Positions 13,106 to 23,933 of a DNA stretch of 64,000 nt are shown piece by piece; the first letter of the stretch is position 1, and each line of letters begins with the position of its first letter. This stretch comes from Gnetum montanum (taxonomy: Eukaryota; Streptophyta; Gnetopsida; Gnetales; Gnetaceae): positions 104,014-168,013 of the forward strand of contig MNCI01037564.1 of the NCBI GenBank assembly GCA_015680685.1. The letters are read 5' to 3'. Made by a program: the position numbers and the translations under genes. The notes beneath the pieces are model-generated. The model was not told the origin of the DNA. It saw only the letters and a program-made list of their open reading frames with translations, and made no database searches.

Positions 13106-13972
13106 AGGGAACCTATGCTCTCATGTGAACAAGTTATGTCATTGGTCCTTGTCAATAGCCAAGTTTTCAGTAGACTCAGAACCAAGACATAGGAGGTCCA
13201 TTCTTTGGAGAAACGAGACTCTTATAGAGTGTTTAAGAGGCCCATTGTAAATAGCCAAAGCCATGCAATGATGTGCAACATGATCTCTTTGAGATACAAG
13301 TGTAACTATTTTTCAAGACAATTACCTTCTTGCCTGGGACTTGTATGAGAATAGCCAATAGTCTTTTGTTTATGATGTCAATGGGGTCATGAAGACCTTT
13401 TCCGTGCAGTTTTCTCTTTGACCTTTTTGTTCTTTTTTTTTTCTTTTTTATTTGCTTTATTTTTTTCTTTTTCTTTCATATTTCTTTTCTTGGTTTTTTT
13501 GAAAAAGCTTGCTTTTAGTGTTGTGCTCATGTTCGAGTGCTTGCATTTTGTGTCATGCATTGTATACTGTGTTTTGCATTGCAACTGCTTAGAGATTCAT
13601 AGTATGCAACGGTGTATCAAAAGTTTTGAGATGAGTAGGATGTATCAAGGGGGATGTAATCGAATAGGATAAGGGTGCATGATGGGGAATAGGGAATGTA
13701 TTAGGAGTTGGGAATGTACTTATGAATAGATTGATTAACCCAGTCACGTAGGTTAGAAAGAATGTGATACCTTATCATCATGATGAAGTGCATCTATGCA
13801 CGAACACCTTTGGCATGTCATCCTACAAAAATAACTCCAAGAAGATAAGAAGAACACATATGAATCGGTTAACTAAGCACTTTAAACAAGGAGATGGAGC
13901 CACCATGTGTAATTCAAAAGTAGGTAGAATCATGAATAGAATATACTTCATTAGGTCCATGAGACAAATCAT
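13106..13972 (-). mobile_element. Element D, left fragment: 3' untranslated region
   Basis: This aligns in order and orientation with 22690-23390 of element B, the region between integrase and the 3' LTR. Shared landmarks are the GTCCT..TCAATAGCCAA stretch, the T-rich tract (13420-13500 here, 23003-23035 in B) and ATGAAGTGCAT..ATGCACGAACACC against the B version at 23240. It resumes at 47356 on the far side of element C. Its expected 3' LTR to the left is absent; the junction with F is abrupt. Short ORFs here are not coding. Confidence 0.7.
13968..13972. repeat. Target site duplication of element C, left copy (ATCAT)
   Basis: ATCAT lies directly before TGTACTG at 13973. The same ATCAT follows the last base of the right LTR at 47351-47355. 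Confidence 0.8.
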
Positions 13973-14522
13973 TGTACTGTCTAAAATCGTCAGTGAGAGG
14001 CTAGAATGAATAGACACCAAGAGATCTATAGATGAAATACTAAGACCCTACCTTCACCTGAGGGCAAGCTAGAAATCAATGAAGGTAAAGTGCCTTGAAT
14101 GGTCCACATGCGGATCAAACGAGGACTTCCTTGAACGTACGCAGTTGTGATGCATTGGGTTAAACGTAAAAAAATGCAAAACTGAACGTAAACGAATGAA
14201 AAAGAATGTAAACTTTTTATAGATAATGAGAATAGAAAAAAAAAATATGAACACTAGTTAGAATGTAGTTGCAGAGTGGTCACAAGGTGGACGTTTAGCC
14301 CTGATGAATGAGAACAGATGTTGGGAAGATGCAGGGTTTTTTTTTATTGCAGGTATACAACATCCAAGTCTATGTGAAGCCCAACGTATGAGATTGATGC
14401 CCAAATTTCTTAAGTGTGTGAGATTCAAATTTTCCAAACCCTAATCTAGTGGAAAAATAGGGGATTTATAGGATCTTAAGCGTGAGATTCAGATCTAGGA
14501 GAATATCAGTGGCTACAAGGTG
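13973..14522 (-). mobile_element. Inverted LTR segment at the left end of element C
   Basis: It starts TGTACTGTCTAAAATCG, the complement of an LTR U5 end, and reads on minus through R into U3. A minus-strand TATA-like TATAAAT lies at 14464-14470. The first ~460 bases are the inverted copy of 14523-15058. Homology between the arms ends about 30 bases downstream (on minus) of this TATA, close to where transcription should start. Confidence 0.75.
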
Positions 14523-15058
14523 AGAAAAATTCAGATCGCATACACTTAAAAATTTTTGGCATCAATCTCATACATTGGGCTTCACAAAAACTTGGATGTT
14601 GTATACCTACAATCAAAAAAAGACCTGCATCTTCCCAGCATCTGTTCTCATCCATTAGGGCTAAACATCCGCCTTCACTCCACAACTGCATTCTAACCAG
14701 TACACATTTTAATTGTTTATCAATACAAATAGTTTGCATTATTGCCTCGATTCGTGTAATTTACATTATTGTTCTTGTTCATATTTTTTTCTATTTTCAT
14801 TATCTATTATTTAAAAATTTTACATTCTTTTTCGTTCGCTTACATTCAATTTTGCATTTGTTTACGTTTAACCCAATGCATTGCAACTGCGTACATTCGG
14901 GGAAGTCCTTGTTTGATCCATGTGTAGATCATTCAAGGAACTTTGCCTTAGTTGATTTCTAGCTTGCCCTTAGGTGAAGGAAGGATCTTATTATTTCATC
15001 CATAGATCTCTCAGTGTCCATTCATTCTAGCCTCTCACCGACTATTTCAAATGGTACA
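14523..15058 (+). mobile_element. R-U5 of the 5' LTR of element C (direct arm)
   Basis: It ends ATTTCAAATGGTACA, followed by a six-base gap and the primer site. It matches the last ~450 bases of the right LTR (46900-47350) in landmarks such as GGGGAAGTCCTTGTTTGATC, though the two have diverged a good deal. The U3 that should precede it is replaced by the inverted segment. Confidence 0.75.
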
Positions 15059-15064
15059 GTAAAA

Positions 15065-15082
15065 TGGTGCTAGAAGGAGGGC
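15065..15082 (+). other. Primer binding site of element C
   Basis: TGGTGCTAGAAGGAGGGC, six bases after the LTR end. All 18 bases are identical to the sites of B (37593-37610) and D (51500-51517). It must pair with a tRNA ending in ...UAGCACCA; I do not assign which one. Confidence 0.85.
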
Positions 15083-15913
15083 TCTTTCTCTATTGGATCC
15101 ACCTATTAGCATCCCAGATCTAGTGTTCACAAACTACTGTCAGTGCTAGCATTCCTACTCTGCCTTGTTCCTAGTGTTCAGGTGCTATTTCCTACTGATA
15201 ACTCCTATGTTTTAGTCCAGATGCTATTTCAGAATTTTCCAGGCACGTTCTTTCTTAAATCACAGCATCATGTACCTTCCTCTCTTTGATCTAGATGCTG
15301 CTCACAGCATCCTACACTCTCTACCAATTTTAGACATTGTTTACAGTGTCCCTCATCCTTTTCTCTTTTTTTTGATGCTATTCACAGCGTCCAAATCTAA
15401 GTTTCCTTCTCAGACGCTGTGTCCAATAGTTAGTTTTCTTACCCAGACATCCCATCCAGTGTCCAGACGTTGTGTCTTAGCTTCGAACATTATACCTACT
15501 TTACATACTTTGACGTTGGTCACGCTGACATTGGTCAAGCTAATGTTGGTCATGCTGACATTGGTCAAGCTGATGTTGTTCATGCTAACATTGGCCAAGC
15601 TGACGTTGGTCACACTGACGTTGGTCAAGCAGATGTTGGTCATGCTGACGTTAGTCAAGCTAATGTTGGTCACACTGCTCCTCACCCTATCTTATATGTT
15701 ATGCACATTAATTATATGCTATACCTCTTGAACTCCTTGTATGCTTCTTATGGTGTTCATACGCTGCAGTACATTTTTATACGCTGAAATTCCTTTGTAC
15801 GCTATTCAACACTTAGCTATATTTTCTCTCTCCAACACAACCATATTTTCTCTCTCTAAAACTTAGCCATTTAGTTTCTTTCTCTTACATTGTTACATTT
15901 ATATACTTTGAAA
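15083..15913 (+). other. Leader of element C between PBS and gag
   Basis: Non-coding. It contains the 30-bp array at 15515-15680 and many CAGCATC/ACGCTG-like words. ORFs across the array are a by-product of its 30-bp period, a multiple of three. Confidence 0.7.
15515..15680 (+). repeat. ~30-bp tandem repeats in the leader of C
   Basis: About five and a half copies of a unit containing GTCACGCTGACATTGGTCAA and its TGATGTTG variant. The core ACGCTGAC recurs in the C LTR (near 46385). Confidence 0.85.
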
Positions 15914-18667
15914 ATGGACTCTGTGAGCACAAACACCATCATCATGCCCATTACCGACTTTGGTACCATAATCTTGGGCCCTGTTACCACCGCTGAGTCC
16001 ATAGTTACCCTTGGCATGATGAATCCTCAAGTGTCATCTCATCAATCATTGAGACTACAAGGTAGGGATCCTGCATTCGCCATCCTAATTCCTGAACAAT
16101 ATAACTTTATTTGTGTTAAAATCCAAGCTAACCTGGCTGTTAATCAAGCTGAGCTAGAAGCAAAGAGACACTATGAGCTAATTTACAAAGGAGGTCATGA
16201 CTTCGTTCCCACCGCCTACGATGTCATCCTCCTCACTAAATCCCACCATGAACTTCTATCCCAACTCCTCATGGCCAGGAACCAAAACTCATGCCAACTA
16301 GCCATAGAATCTCAAAATGGAGATGAGGAGGAAAATTTCGCAGCTCAATCTGAACACAGGGATTCATACCATATTCTTAGTCTGCATACTTATGTGAACC
16401 CATTATTTCACCTATTCACGAAAGAGACCATATCTCTTCATACAATTAAAAGCACTCAAGAACATGTGCCCCAACAGGAAGTGTCCACTCTTATTCCCAC
16501 TTTCCCTATGATCGATACTTAGTTCAATGTATCCATCCCCACTATTCCTCTAGTCACCAAATTATCCTCTCTCCTACAAGTACAACCCCAAAACCCCCCC
16601 TCTCAAACTAGTGTAGGAGTAACTTTCCCATCCCAAGTAATTGGGATGCCATCTGTGATACCTGCTTCCACATCTACACACTTCATCCCATGAGTGCAAG
16701 TTCATACCACACACTTGGCTCCTCCAGTACAACACCAGGTACAAATTTTTCCTTCACAACCCATAATTGGCCAATGGCCTACCCTTGTCGCTCAACAACA
16801 ATAACAACAACCTACACCTTACAGTATGCTACCCTTAGTAGCACCCACTGTAAATACTCCACAAGTGCAACCTCCGACCACTCAACTTTCTTTTTCCCCA
16901 TCCATTGCACAACAATCTAATTTGTATGGCACTCAAACTAGCCAACCTACTACTCCACCAAGTGCCCAAGAATGGGCCAAAGCCAAAAAGATGATGCAAG
17001 AGTTCACTGATGAGGTAAAACACCTCAAAACCACTAACAATGGAGAGCTTAAAGTATTATACTTTTACCAAGATGATCCTATTAGCTCTTCAGTCCCACC
17101 ACAAACCTTACCCAAAGGAGTTTCTTTGCCACAACTAACCAAATACAATGGGGAATGAGACCCCAACACCCATCTAGTCACATTTAGACTAGAATGTCTC
17201 TTGCTTTAGGCCTGGCCCCATGCAATCTTACGTGTGTTCACCATGTCCCTCCCTAGCAGAGCATTAGACTGGTACTAAGCCTTGCCTCATAACTCCATAT
17301 CCTATTTGGAGGATCTCTTACACCAATTCGTTACCAGGTTTAAATACAACTTGAAACTTGAAGCAACCTTGGATAGTCTGATATAGGTAAAACAAGCACC
17401 ACTTGAAACTATACAAAAATTTATCCAGAGATGGAGTGCTACACTTAACAAACTTGATGAGCCAATCCTAGAAACATACCTTCTTATGATTCTTAAGGGA
17501 GCCGTGAATGATTTTGTCAAATCAAAAATGTACTATCTAAATGCACGCACTCTAAGCCAAGATTTTGTATAGATTAAAAACATAGAAGAGGTAGCCCAAA
17601 ATAGCCATGACCTTTCTTACTCAGCCTTCAAAAATCAACACACTAAAAAAGATAAAGAAAAGGCTAAAGAAATAGTAGAAGTAGTAGCAAAGACTCAACC
17701 TACCAACATGGGATAACAAGGTAAACCACCTACTCCTCCAGTTAACTATGAGAGAACCACTCCTACACACACACCTAAATCATCTACCACGCAAACTACT
17801 AACATGGATCATGCATATACATTTGAGAGAAAAGACCCTGCTCAATACACACCACTCCCCATGAAGCCTCCATAGTTGTTAGATCAACTTTTGAAGGTTG
17901 GGGCCATTAAACACAAGCAGTTGTCTCTAGCGGTAGCCCAGAGACACGACCAATTCTATGAATTGGTTAAAAACCCAAGCTTGGTAGCTCCAAATGAGCC
18001 TCCTCTTCCAAGAGGCTTTAGACTAGATCTATTTTGTGAGTACCATCAACGGAATGGACATGGTACTGACTATTGTTTCACCCTCAAATAATACATACAA
18101 CGTATGATTGATAGGGGTGAAATAACATTTGACGATGCTAACCCTGTTAAATAGCATAATCAATCTATGGGCGTGTACAAATATCCCCTTAATACTAAGG
18201 AAGCTCCTTATGTTATGAACATGATCCATGTCAAAAATGAGCAAGGTATGCCCACAAAACCTTTTCTGATTCGTGTCCCTCCTACAGCGTCGACATCATC
18301 CCCACAATCTTTCTACCCCACATACAATCCACCTACCCCTAAAAAAAATTTCATTCATGTTTCCCTTGCCAATGTAATTGCAAATGTGCAACTGCCTACC
18401 CGGCCCACTCCCTTTGTGGTCTAGCTGCCACCTGCGGTTGCAACTACGGAGGTGCAATCACAAAATTGACCAAGCCCCTTCATAATCAAGGTACCCAAAC
18501 ACCTTGATCTTCAACCTCCTACTCCTCAACCACAAACCAAACCAACCCCGTTTGTCATCAAGGTGCCTAAACACCCTGACACACAACCATCTCCAAACTC
18601 ATCCGCATCATTGGGTCCCACTCCACTAGGGCCACCATCATCATCATCGTGTCCCTTCGAAAAATAA
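15914..18667 (+). pseudogene. Element C gag
   Basis: One frame runs from the ATG at 15914 to TAA at 18665 (about 917 codons) with roughly fifteen in-frame stops but no evident frameshift. In order: an N-terminal conserved block (YNFICVKIQANLAVNQAELE, about residues 63-82), a long Pro/Gln-rich low-complexity stretch, the gag core (SRALDWY..LPHNSI, KQAPLETIQKFIQRWSATLN), a basic KKDKEKAK segment, and a zinc knuckle of C-x2-H-x4-H-x4-C form (CEYHQRNGHGTDYC, near 18030-18075). A tail with repeated PTPFV and IKVPKH motifs follows. It aligns along its length with B and D gag. It lacks the protease that follows gag in B. Confidence 0.88.
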
Positions 18668-21247
18668 AAAGTACAAAAAAAATAATAACTGATTCGTTAA
18701 AAATAAAACAAAAATAAAAAAATTAAATATCATATATCATAAAAATACATTGTAAAATATAGAACAATGTAAATCCAAAATATTGTACCACATAAAAATT
18801 GCACAAAAGATTACAATATCACCATTAAATTGAAGCTAGAAAATTTGCAAAGGTATGGAGGGCCATTTCCTTACTTAGGAGTCATGATTTGACCAAACAT
18901 ATAATTTCTGCAACAACCAAAATGACAACAATAAAATGAAACTCCTTTGTTACTCAATCCAATATTTCCAAATTAAGCCTCAAGCCTCAACCAAATTTAT
19001 AACAAATTAGGTCTGCTAATACTTTTGTTCAACAACTACTTATGAGTAGGACCCTAGGGACTACTTGTGAGTAGCGCCGTAGCACCACATTGAAGATGAC
19101 CACATTAAAAGAAGACATAACTTAACTAAACCAAGCACAACCAGGAACTCACCTCACCTACAATGATTGAAAACCTTTCAGATGCTTAAAAATTGGCACT
19201 AGTCATGATGAAGGGGAAAGTAAAAACAGAGCACCATGAGCTTGCATATGGCCATTCGCCATGCGTTGGTGGGATTCGTTGCTTTATAAGCAAAAAAAAT
19301 TTTAAAATAGTTGAACAAGAATCCATCCATCATCATGTTCATGACTCATGACCCATGATCACGACCCTGTTTTGTTTTTTTTCTATTTTTAGTAGAAATA
19401 AAAAAGATGCAAAAATGAGCAACGAACAATAAACACACGTGAATGTGTGAGTCATGGCAGAATCTTTGATGCTCCTAGAGGTAGGTGAATCCATACAAAT
19501 GCAATGTTCTCCTAGCATGCCTTGTCCAAAACTTGATTTCTGTATGACCCATACTTGCCCCTTTGGCCTTCGATTACCATAATTTTTTTTATTTCTTTGT
19601 ACTCCCCTATTTTCTATGATCCATCTCATGCCAATGCCATGAATCTTGATTGCTTTCTTGCCACTTAACAATGAAATGAAATTTTTGGTATGGTTCAAAA
19701 TAGGATAAGATGGAGTGCCACATTTACCTTTTCGTTGGACAAGTCTAGATGTCCAACGAATGAGATCACATCTCAAGTTGCATCTAACACTACAAGTTGC
19801 ATCTAACAGTCAGGGTATGCACAAGTAATCGAGCGTGACATCTAACTGGACTTACCTATCTCAATTCGTTAGATGATATAGCTAATTTATGAAATTGAAT
19901 AGTTAAGACTACATCATCAAACACATGCAAGTAATCCAACATGAATATAACTTCTCAAGTTGTAACAGCACCCCATGAATCGAGAAAATACCATCATACC
20001 AACTTGAGGCATGAGACGCTGATCAAAATTACAAGGTTGAGTACCAACAACAAGACCACCGCTCACATTGCCCAAATTAGCAGTTTAACTCATGTTGACA
20101 TAGCTTTACAATAGCTCACATTGTCAATACCCATGGCCATAAAGATAGCTACTCACACTGAATAGCCCAAACCAAAAATCTCATGTTGTTCTTGTTGAAT
20201 GCTGGTTCGAATTATCTACTCCTATTTACTTTAGGATTCGGGGGCTGGTTTGTCTTTCAGTAGTTGGAACAGAATTGGACGGTTATTTTAGTGCTTCTTA
20301 GAAAATGAGGAATGCATCAAGGATAAGAAGATAAGATAACCAGTGACATTTGCTTACTAACAAGCTATGTTACTAACATAATAACCATACCTGAAACATA
20401 ATCAATTTGACGATAAATAGATTGAGATAATTCCATAGAAATAAGTGCAACAACTCACACTCATACTGCATACTGAAATCAGGCACTTGCAAGGTACAGT
20501 AAATATAACAAAATAAACTCAACATTGTTGGTCCATTCACTATCAGATGATAAAATGGTAGGGTAATGTAAAGTAAAGTGGCCATTCACTCATGCTGTTA
20601 AGCACACTCATGCTATTATGGGAGGTCAAAGCACACTCACACTATTAAGGAAGCCCGAGTCACTCATGTGGTGTATGTAGGGCCAAGAATTTGTGTTCAT
20701 TCATAATAGGAAGGGCTATTAGGCAATCAATATAGGAAATTAGCTAAAAGACTTATACGTTTCCAAGAAACGCAACCCCTATTACACCGACCATGGATGG
20801 CTATCTCCTTGGTTCACGATTCAATGCTCTATACCAGACGTGGGTTTGGATTATGGGGGTGTACTTCTATTCATTTTCGATTAGCTATTCCATACACTGC
20901 ATTTTGGTAGGGTCCTATTCCCCTGAGAGGATCAAGGGGTACTCGGAACAAGAGTACGAGAAAGTGCAGATGCTCACTGTAGAGGGATTCCCAGGGGAAT
21001 CTTTAGTGGGTTCCTATTAACTGTATCTTAGTTAGAACATAGATCCTAGCCTGGGGCCACAATCTTCCTTCCATGGCCAGATACATCAACAGTATCACCG
21101 TTTTACACTTCCACTAGAAGGCAACGAGAAGTCTTTGGGGTTTATGGATTTGTCACTCGGTACAACCGCTACTCCATTAGGCTGGTAGATGTTAAGATTT
21201 TCCATCCTAATGAGGCTTTCAATTTGAAAGGTACTTTGCAGGGACCG
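18668..21247. other. Left half of the gag-RT spacer of element C
   Basis: This is the part of C between gag and the B insertion; it resumes at 38711. 18668-18830 is AT-rich. 19970-20680 is scattered with CTCACATTG/CTCACACT words like those at 38990-39335, so it may belong to the intron of the opposite-strand gene (exon 1 at 39526-39650). The 145-residue minus ORF at 19339-19776 is not recognisable and I do not call it a gene. At 20762-21247 the + frame reads for about 160 codons with only four stops and ends in a coding-like stretch (REVFGVYGFVTRYNRYSI), origin unknown. Confidence 0.4.
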
Positions 21248-21252
21248 GTTAG
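21248..21252. repeat. Target site duplication of element B, left copy (GTTAG)
   Basis: GTTAG directly precedes the LTR start TGTACCG and is repeated at 38706-38710, directly after the other LTR end. Confidence 0.88.
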
Positions 21253-22457
21253 TGTACCGCCTGAAATCGTCGGTGTCCGGTTGGAAGGAAAAACAAACAG
21301 AGGTCGCGGGATCACAGGACGCTTATAGAAGACCTTTCCTACGCCTGAGGGTGTGTTGGAATGCAACGGAGGCAGAGTACCTTGGGTGGTCCGCACGCGG
21401 ATTAGACAAGGATTTCCCCGCACGTACGCAAATGCCAATACACTAGCTTATGCGTAAATGGTGTGCAGGCGTAAACGAAGAAAAAACAGCGTAAAGCGTA
21501 GACGGATGCAAACGGAGCATAAACGTAAATAGGCGTAAACGGTGCGTGGGCCAAATTGACGTAAAACTGTAAAATAACTGATGCAGTAAGTGTAAAAAAT
21601 AGTATTGCAGAGTCAAAGTATAGTGCACTGGTCTAACGCAGTCGTGTGGGAACACAAGGCGAACGAAAAGCCCCGGCGTATACAGGGATGACTCTGGTTC
21701 GCAGGGCAGGCGGAGCGTAGAGACTATCTGCAACGTATAGGGCATAAGGAAGTTTTAGCTCTTGTGCGTAGCGTAAATGTTCTCTGGTGTGCTCCAAGAT
21801 TTTGCCAACCGACCTCGTAAAAATGGGAGATGGGGGTTCTTATATAGGTTTTTACGCTAAACTCGGGTTGGGTGACACGTGGCGCGTTGACTGGGTGCAC
21901 GATTCACAAATGTACAATATTACAAGTGTCAGGCATATACGCTGGGCGTATACGCCGTGTGAGGTGGGCATGTGAATTTGGGTGGAGATGCTATATGTTG
22001 GCGTATACGCTGATGATGCTGGGTGTATATGCTGGGCGTATATGCTGACGATGCTGGGCGTACGCTGGGCGTATACGCTGACGATGCTGGGCGTATATGC
22101 TGGGCGTATACGCTGACGATGCTAGGCGTATACGCTGGGTGTCCACTTGCTTCAATCCTTGCTCTTTGGTGTTGTCTTTACGCTGTCATTGGAGATCTGG
22201 TCATCGAGCGTGTGCATCTGAAGTGCCCGGGGCGTATACGCTAGGGATTCGGGCATATATGCTGTAGTGTTGGGTGTATACGTTGGACGTGTACACTGAG
22301 GGCTAGGCGTATATGTTGGGCATACGCTGTCGATGTGAACTTGGGCGTATACGCTGGCAAAATGTACTTAGTGAAAACCAATTGTTGCGATCCTCCAGGT
22401 TGCACGGGCCTGCTCGATGTCGGACAAGTCCTAAGCTTCGAATTTTGTGGTGTTTCA
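21253..22457 (-). mobile_element. 3' LTR of element B
   Basis: The + strand reads TGTACCG ... TGTTTCA (1,205 bp). A TATA box for minus transcription (CTATATAAG) lies at 21839-21848. U3 carries many GCGTATACGC palindromes. It is 115 bp longer than the other LTR because of the array at 21990-22145. Confidence 0.9.
21990..22145 (-). repeat. Expanded GCGTATACGCTG array in the 3' LTR of B
   Basis: Units combining GGGCGTATACGCTG and ACGATGCT repeat about five times. The matching place in the other LTR (38344-38402) has only one to two units. Confidence 0.85.
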
Positions 22458-22470
22458 CTGGCCCCTTTTT
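22458..22470 (-). other. Polypurine tract of element B
   Basis: On minus it reads AAAAAGGGGCCAG, abutting the LTR start TGAAACACCAC. Confidence 0.85.
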
Positions 22471-23480
22471 GTTGACGCTTGGAGGAATCGACCTGAGAAG
22501 CGTTGACAAAGAAGTATAAAACACCACAAGCAACTTGATGTAGATGTTGTCCTTGGCCACCTGACTAGACGTCATCGCACCGTGTTCAGTAGTACATGGG
22601 ATCTGGAAAGTGAAACTTGTAGCGAGTAGGAGGATAGAGATCGTGGGGATGCGTGACTGCCCGAGGAATTGTGTGGACAAGAATGCTCGGGTATGTGGTA
22701 TGCTGGTCCTCATCAATAGCCAATGTGTTAGCAGACGCGGAGTTCAGGCATGCAATGTGTGTCCTTTGGCGGAACAGGACTCTTGGTGATTTTCAAGAGA
22801 ACCTTTTGGTGGGGCCAAGGCTACGGGAGGATGTGTTACATTCTTTGGGAGAATAGGGCCTATTTTTAGTGTTCAGGGGGTACCTGTTGGTGGGGAGCCA
22901 AAGCCATGCAACTGGATGCTTCTTGACCATTTGGACATGAGTACTTGATTTTGAGACGACTGCCTTCCCGCCTGGGGCTTACATGGGAAGTGTCCGGGGT
23001 CTCGTTTTTTTTATAGTAAATTTTCTTTGCTTTTGTATTTATGCACAAGTGCTGTGCTGTGGGTTACAACTACTTTAAAGCGGAACAGTGTTTTAAATGT
23101 GCCAGGTGTGTCAAGATGATGCCGGGATAAAGCGTGTTAGTGAATGGATAGGGAATTTTGTTGATGAACGGGGATATACTAGGGAATGGTTTGATTTAGT
23201 CCTTCCATGGGTGCTGTAAACAGTGTCTCATCTTGCTGCTCATGACGAAGTGCATTCTTGTGCGACACTTCTGGGTGTCATCCTGCAAACACAACGCCAA
23301 GGAGACAAGAAAATCGGGAGTGAATAGGCGAGCTTAGACTTACATGGTAGTTGCTGATGCAGAGGCGCTGCAGAATGGCAGGCACTGTATGTAGATGACA
23401 ACACTACTGATAAGGGTGATTGATGGCAAGCGATGCAGTGAAGCTGACAGATGATCATGGCGGCGGATTGATGTGCCGAA
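22471..23480 (-). other. 3' untranslated region of element B
   Basis: Non-coding. It aligns with the D fragment at 13106-13972 and with C at 44230-45351 (inverted). ORFs of 60-137 codons here are not conserved in those copies. Confidence 0.7.
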
Positions 23481-23489
23481 TGAGAATTT

Positions 23490-23933
23490 TGCCAGTTTAT
23501 AGTCTTGGCGGACGTTACATTGCTAGTTTCTAGTCTTAGCGGACTGTGAAGAGGCAAGGTAGTTTATTGTCATTGCGGACACTGTGGTATCAATTTATAG
23601 TCGTAATTCCAGGACTTGCTGTGGTATCAGTTTATAGTCATAATTCCAGGACTTGCTGTGGTATCAGTTTATAGTCATAAGTCCAGGACTTGCTGTGGTA
23701 TTAGTTTATAGTCGTAATTCCAGGACTTTCTGTGGTATCAGTTTATTGTCGTAATTCCACGACTTGCTGTGGTATTAGTTTATAGTCGTAATTCCAGGAC
23801 TTGTTGTGGTATCGGTTTATAGTCGTAATTCTAGGACTTGCTGTGGTATCAGTTTATAGTCGTAATTCCAGGACTTGCTATGGTATCAGTTTATAGTCAT
23901 AATTCCAGGACTTCCACGTACCTGAGTTTGTGG
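23490..23933 (-). repeat. 37-bp tandem array after integrase of B
   Basis: About nine near-identical 37-bp units span 23580-23912, each with AGTTTATAGTC and TTCCAGGACTTGCTGTGGT. They are preceded by variant units ending in GCGGAC. The array starts right after the pol stop. Confidence 0.92.

Noticed and set aside
13420-13500. T-rich tract as a poly(A) tail of a non-LTR element
   Set aside because: The same T-rich tract exists at the matching place in the untranslated region of B.
13973-15058. Solo LTR plus separate element
   Set aside because: A single ATCAT pair flanks 13973-47350, and the D sequence joins only when the whole block is removed.
15410-15787. Overlapping ORFs on both strands across the leader array
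   Set aside because: The 30-bp period keeps frames open on both strands; there is no protein signature.
19339-19776. 145-codon minus ORF
   Set aside because: No recognisable motif, and no match to exons of the B antisense gene in the frames I compared; left uncalled.
22303-22716. 137-codon minus ORF across the B LTR edge
   Set aside because: It crosses the LTR and untranslated-region boundary and is not kept in C or D.
23580-23930. CRISPR-like array with regular repeats
   Set aside because: The 37-bp units are contiguous with no unique spacers, in a plant retrotransposon.
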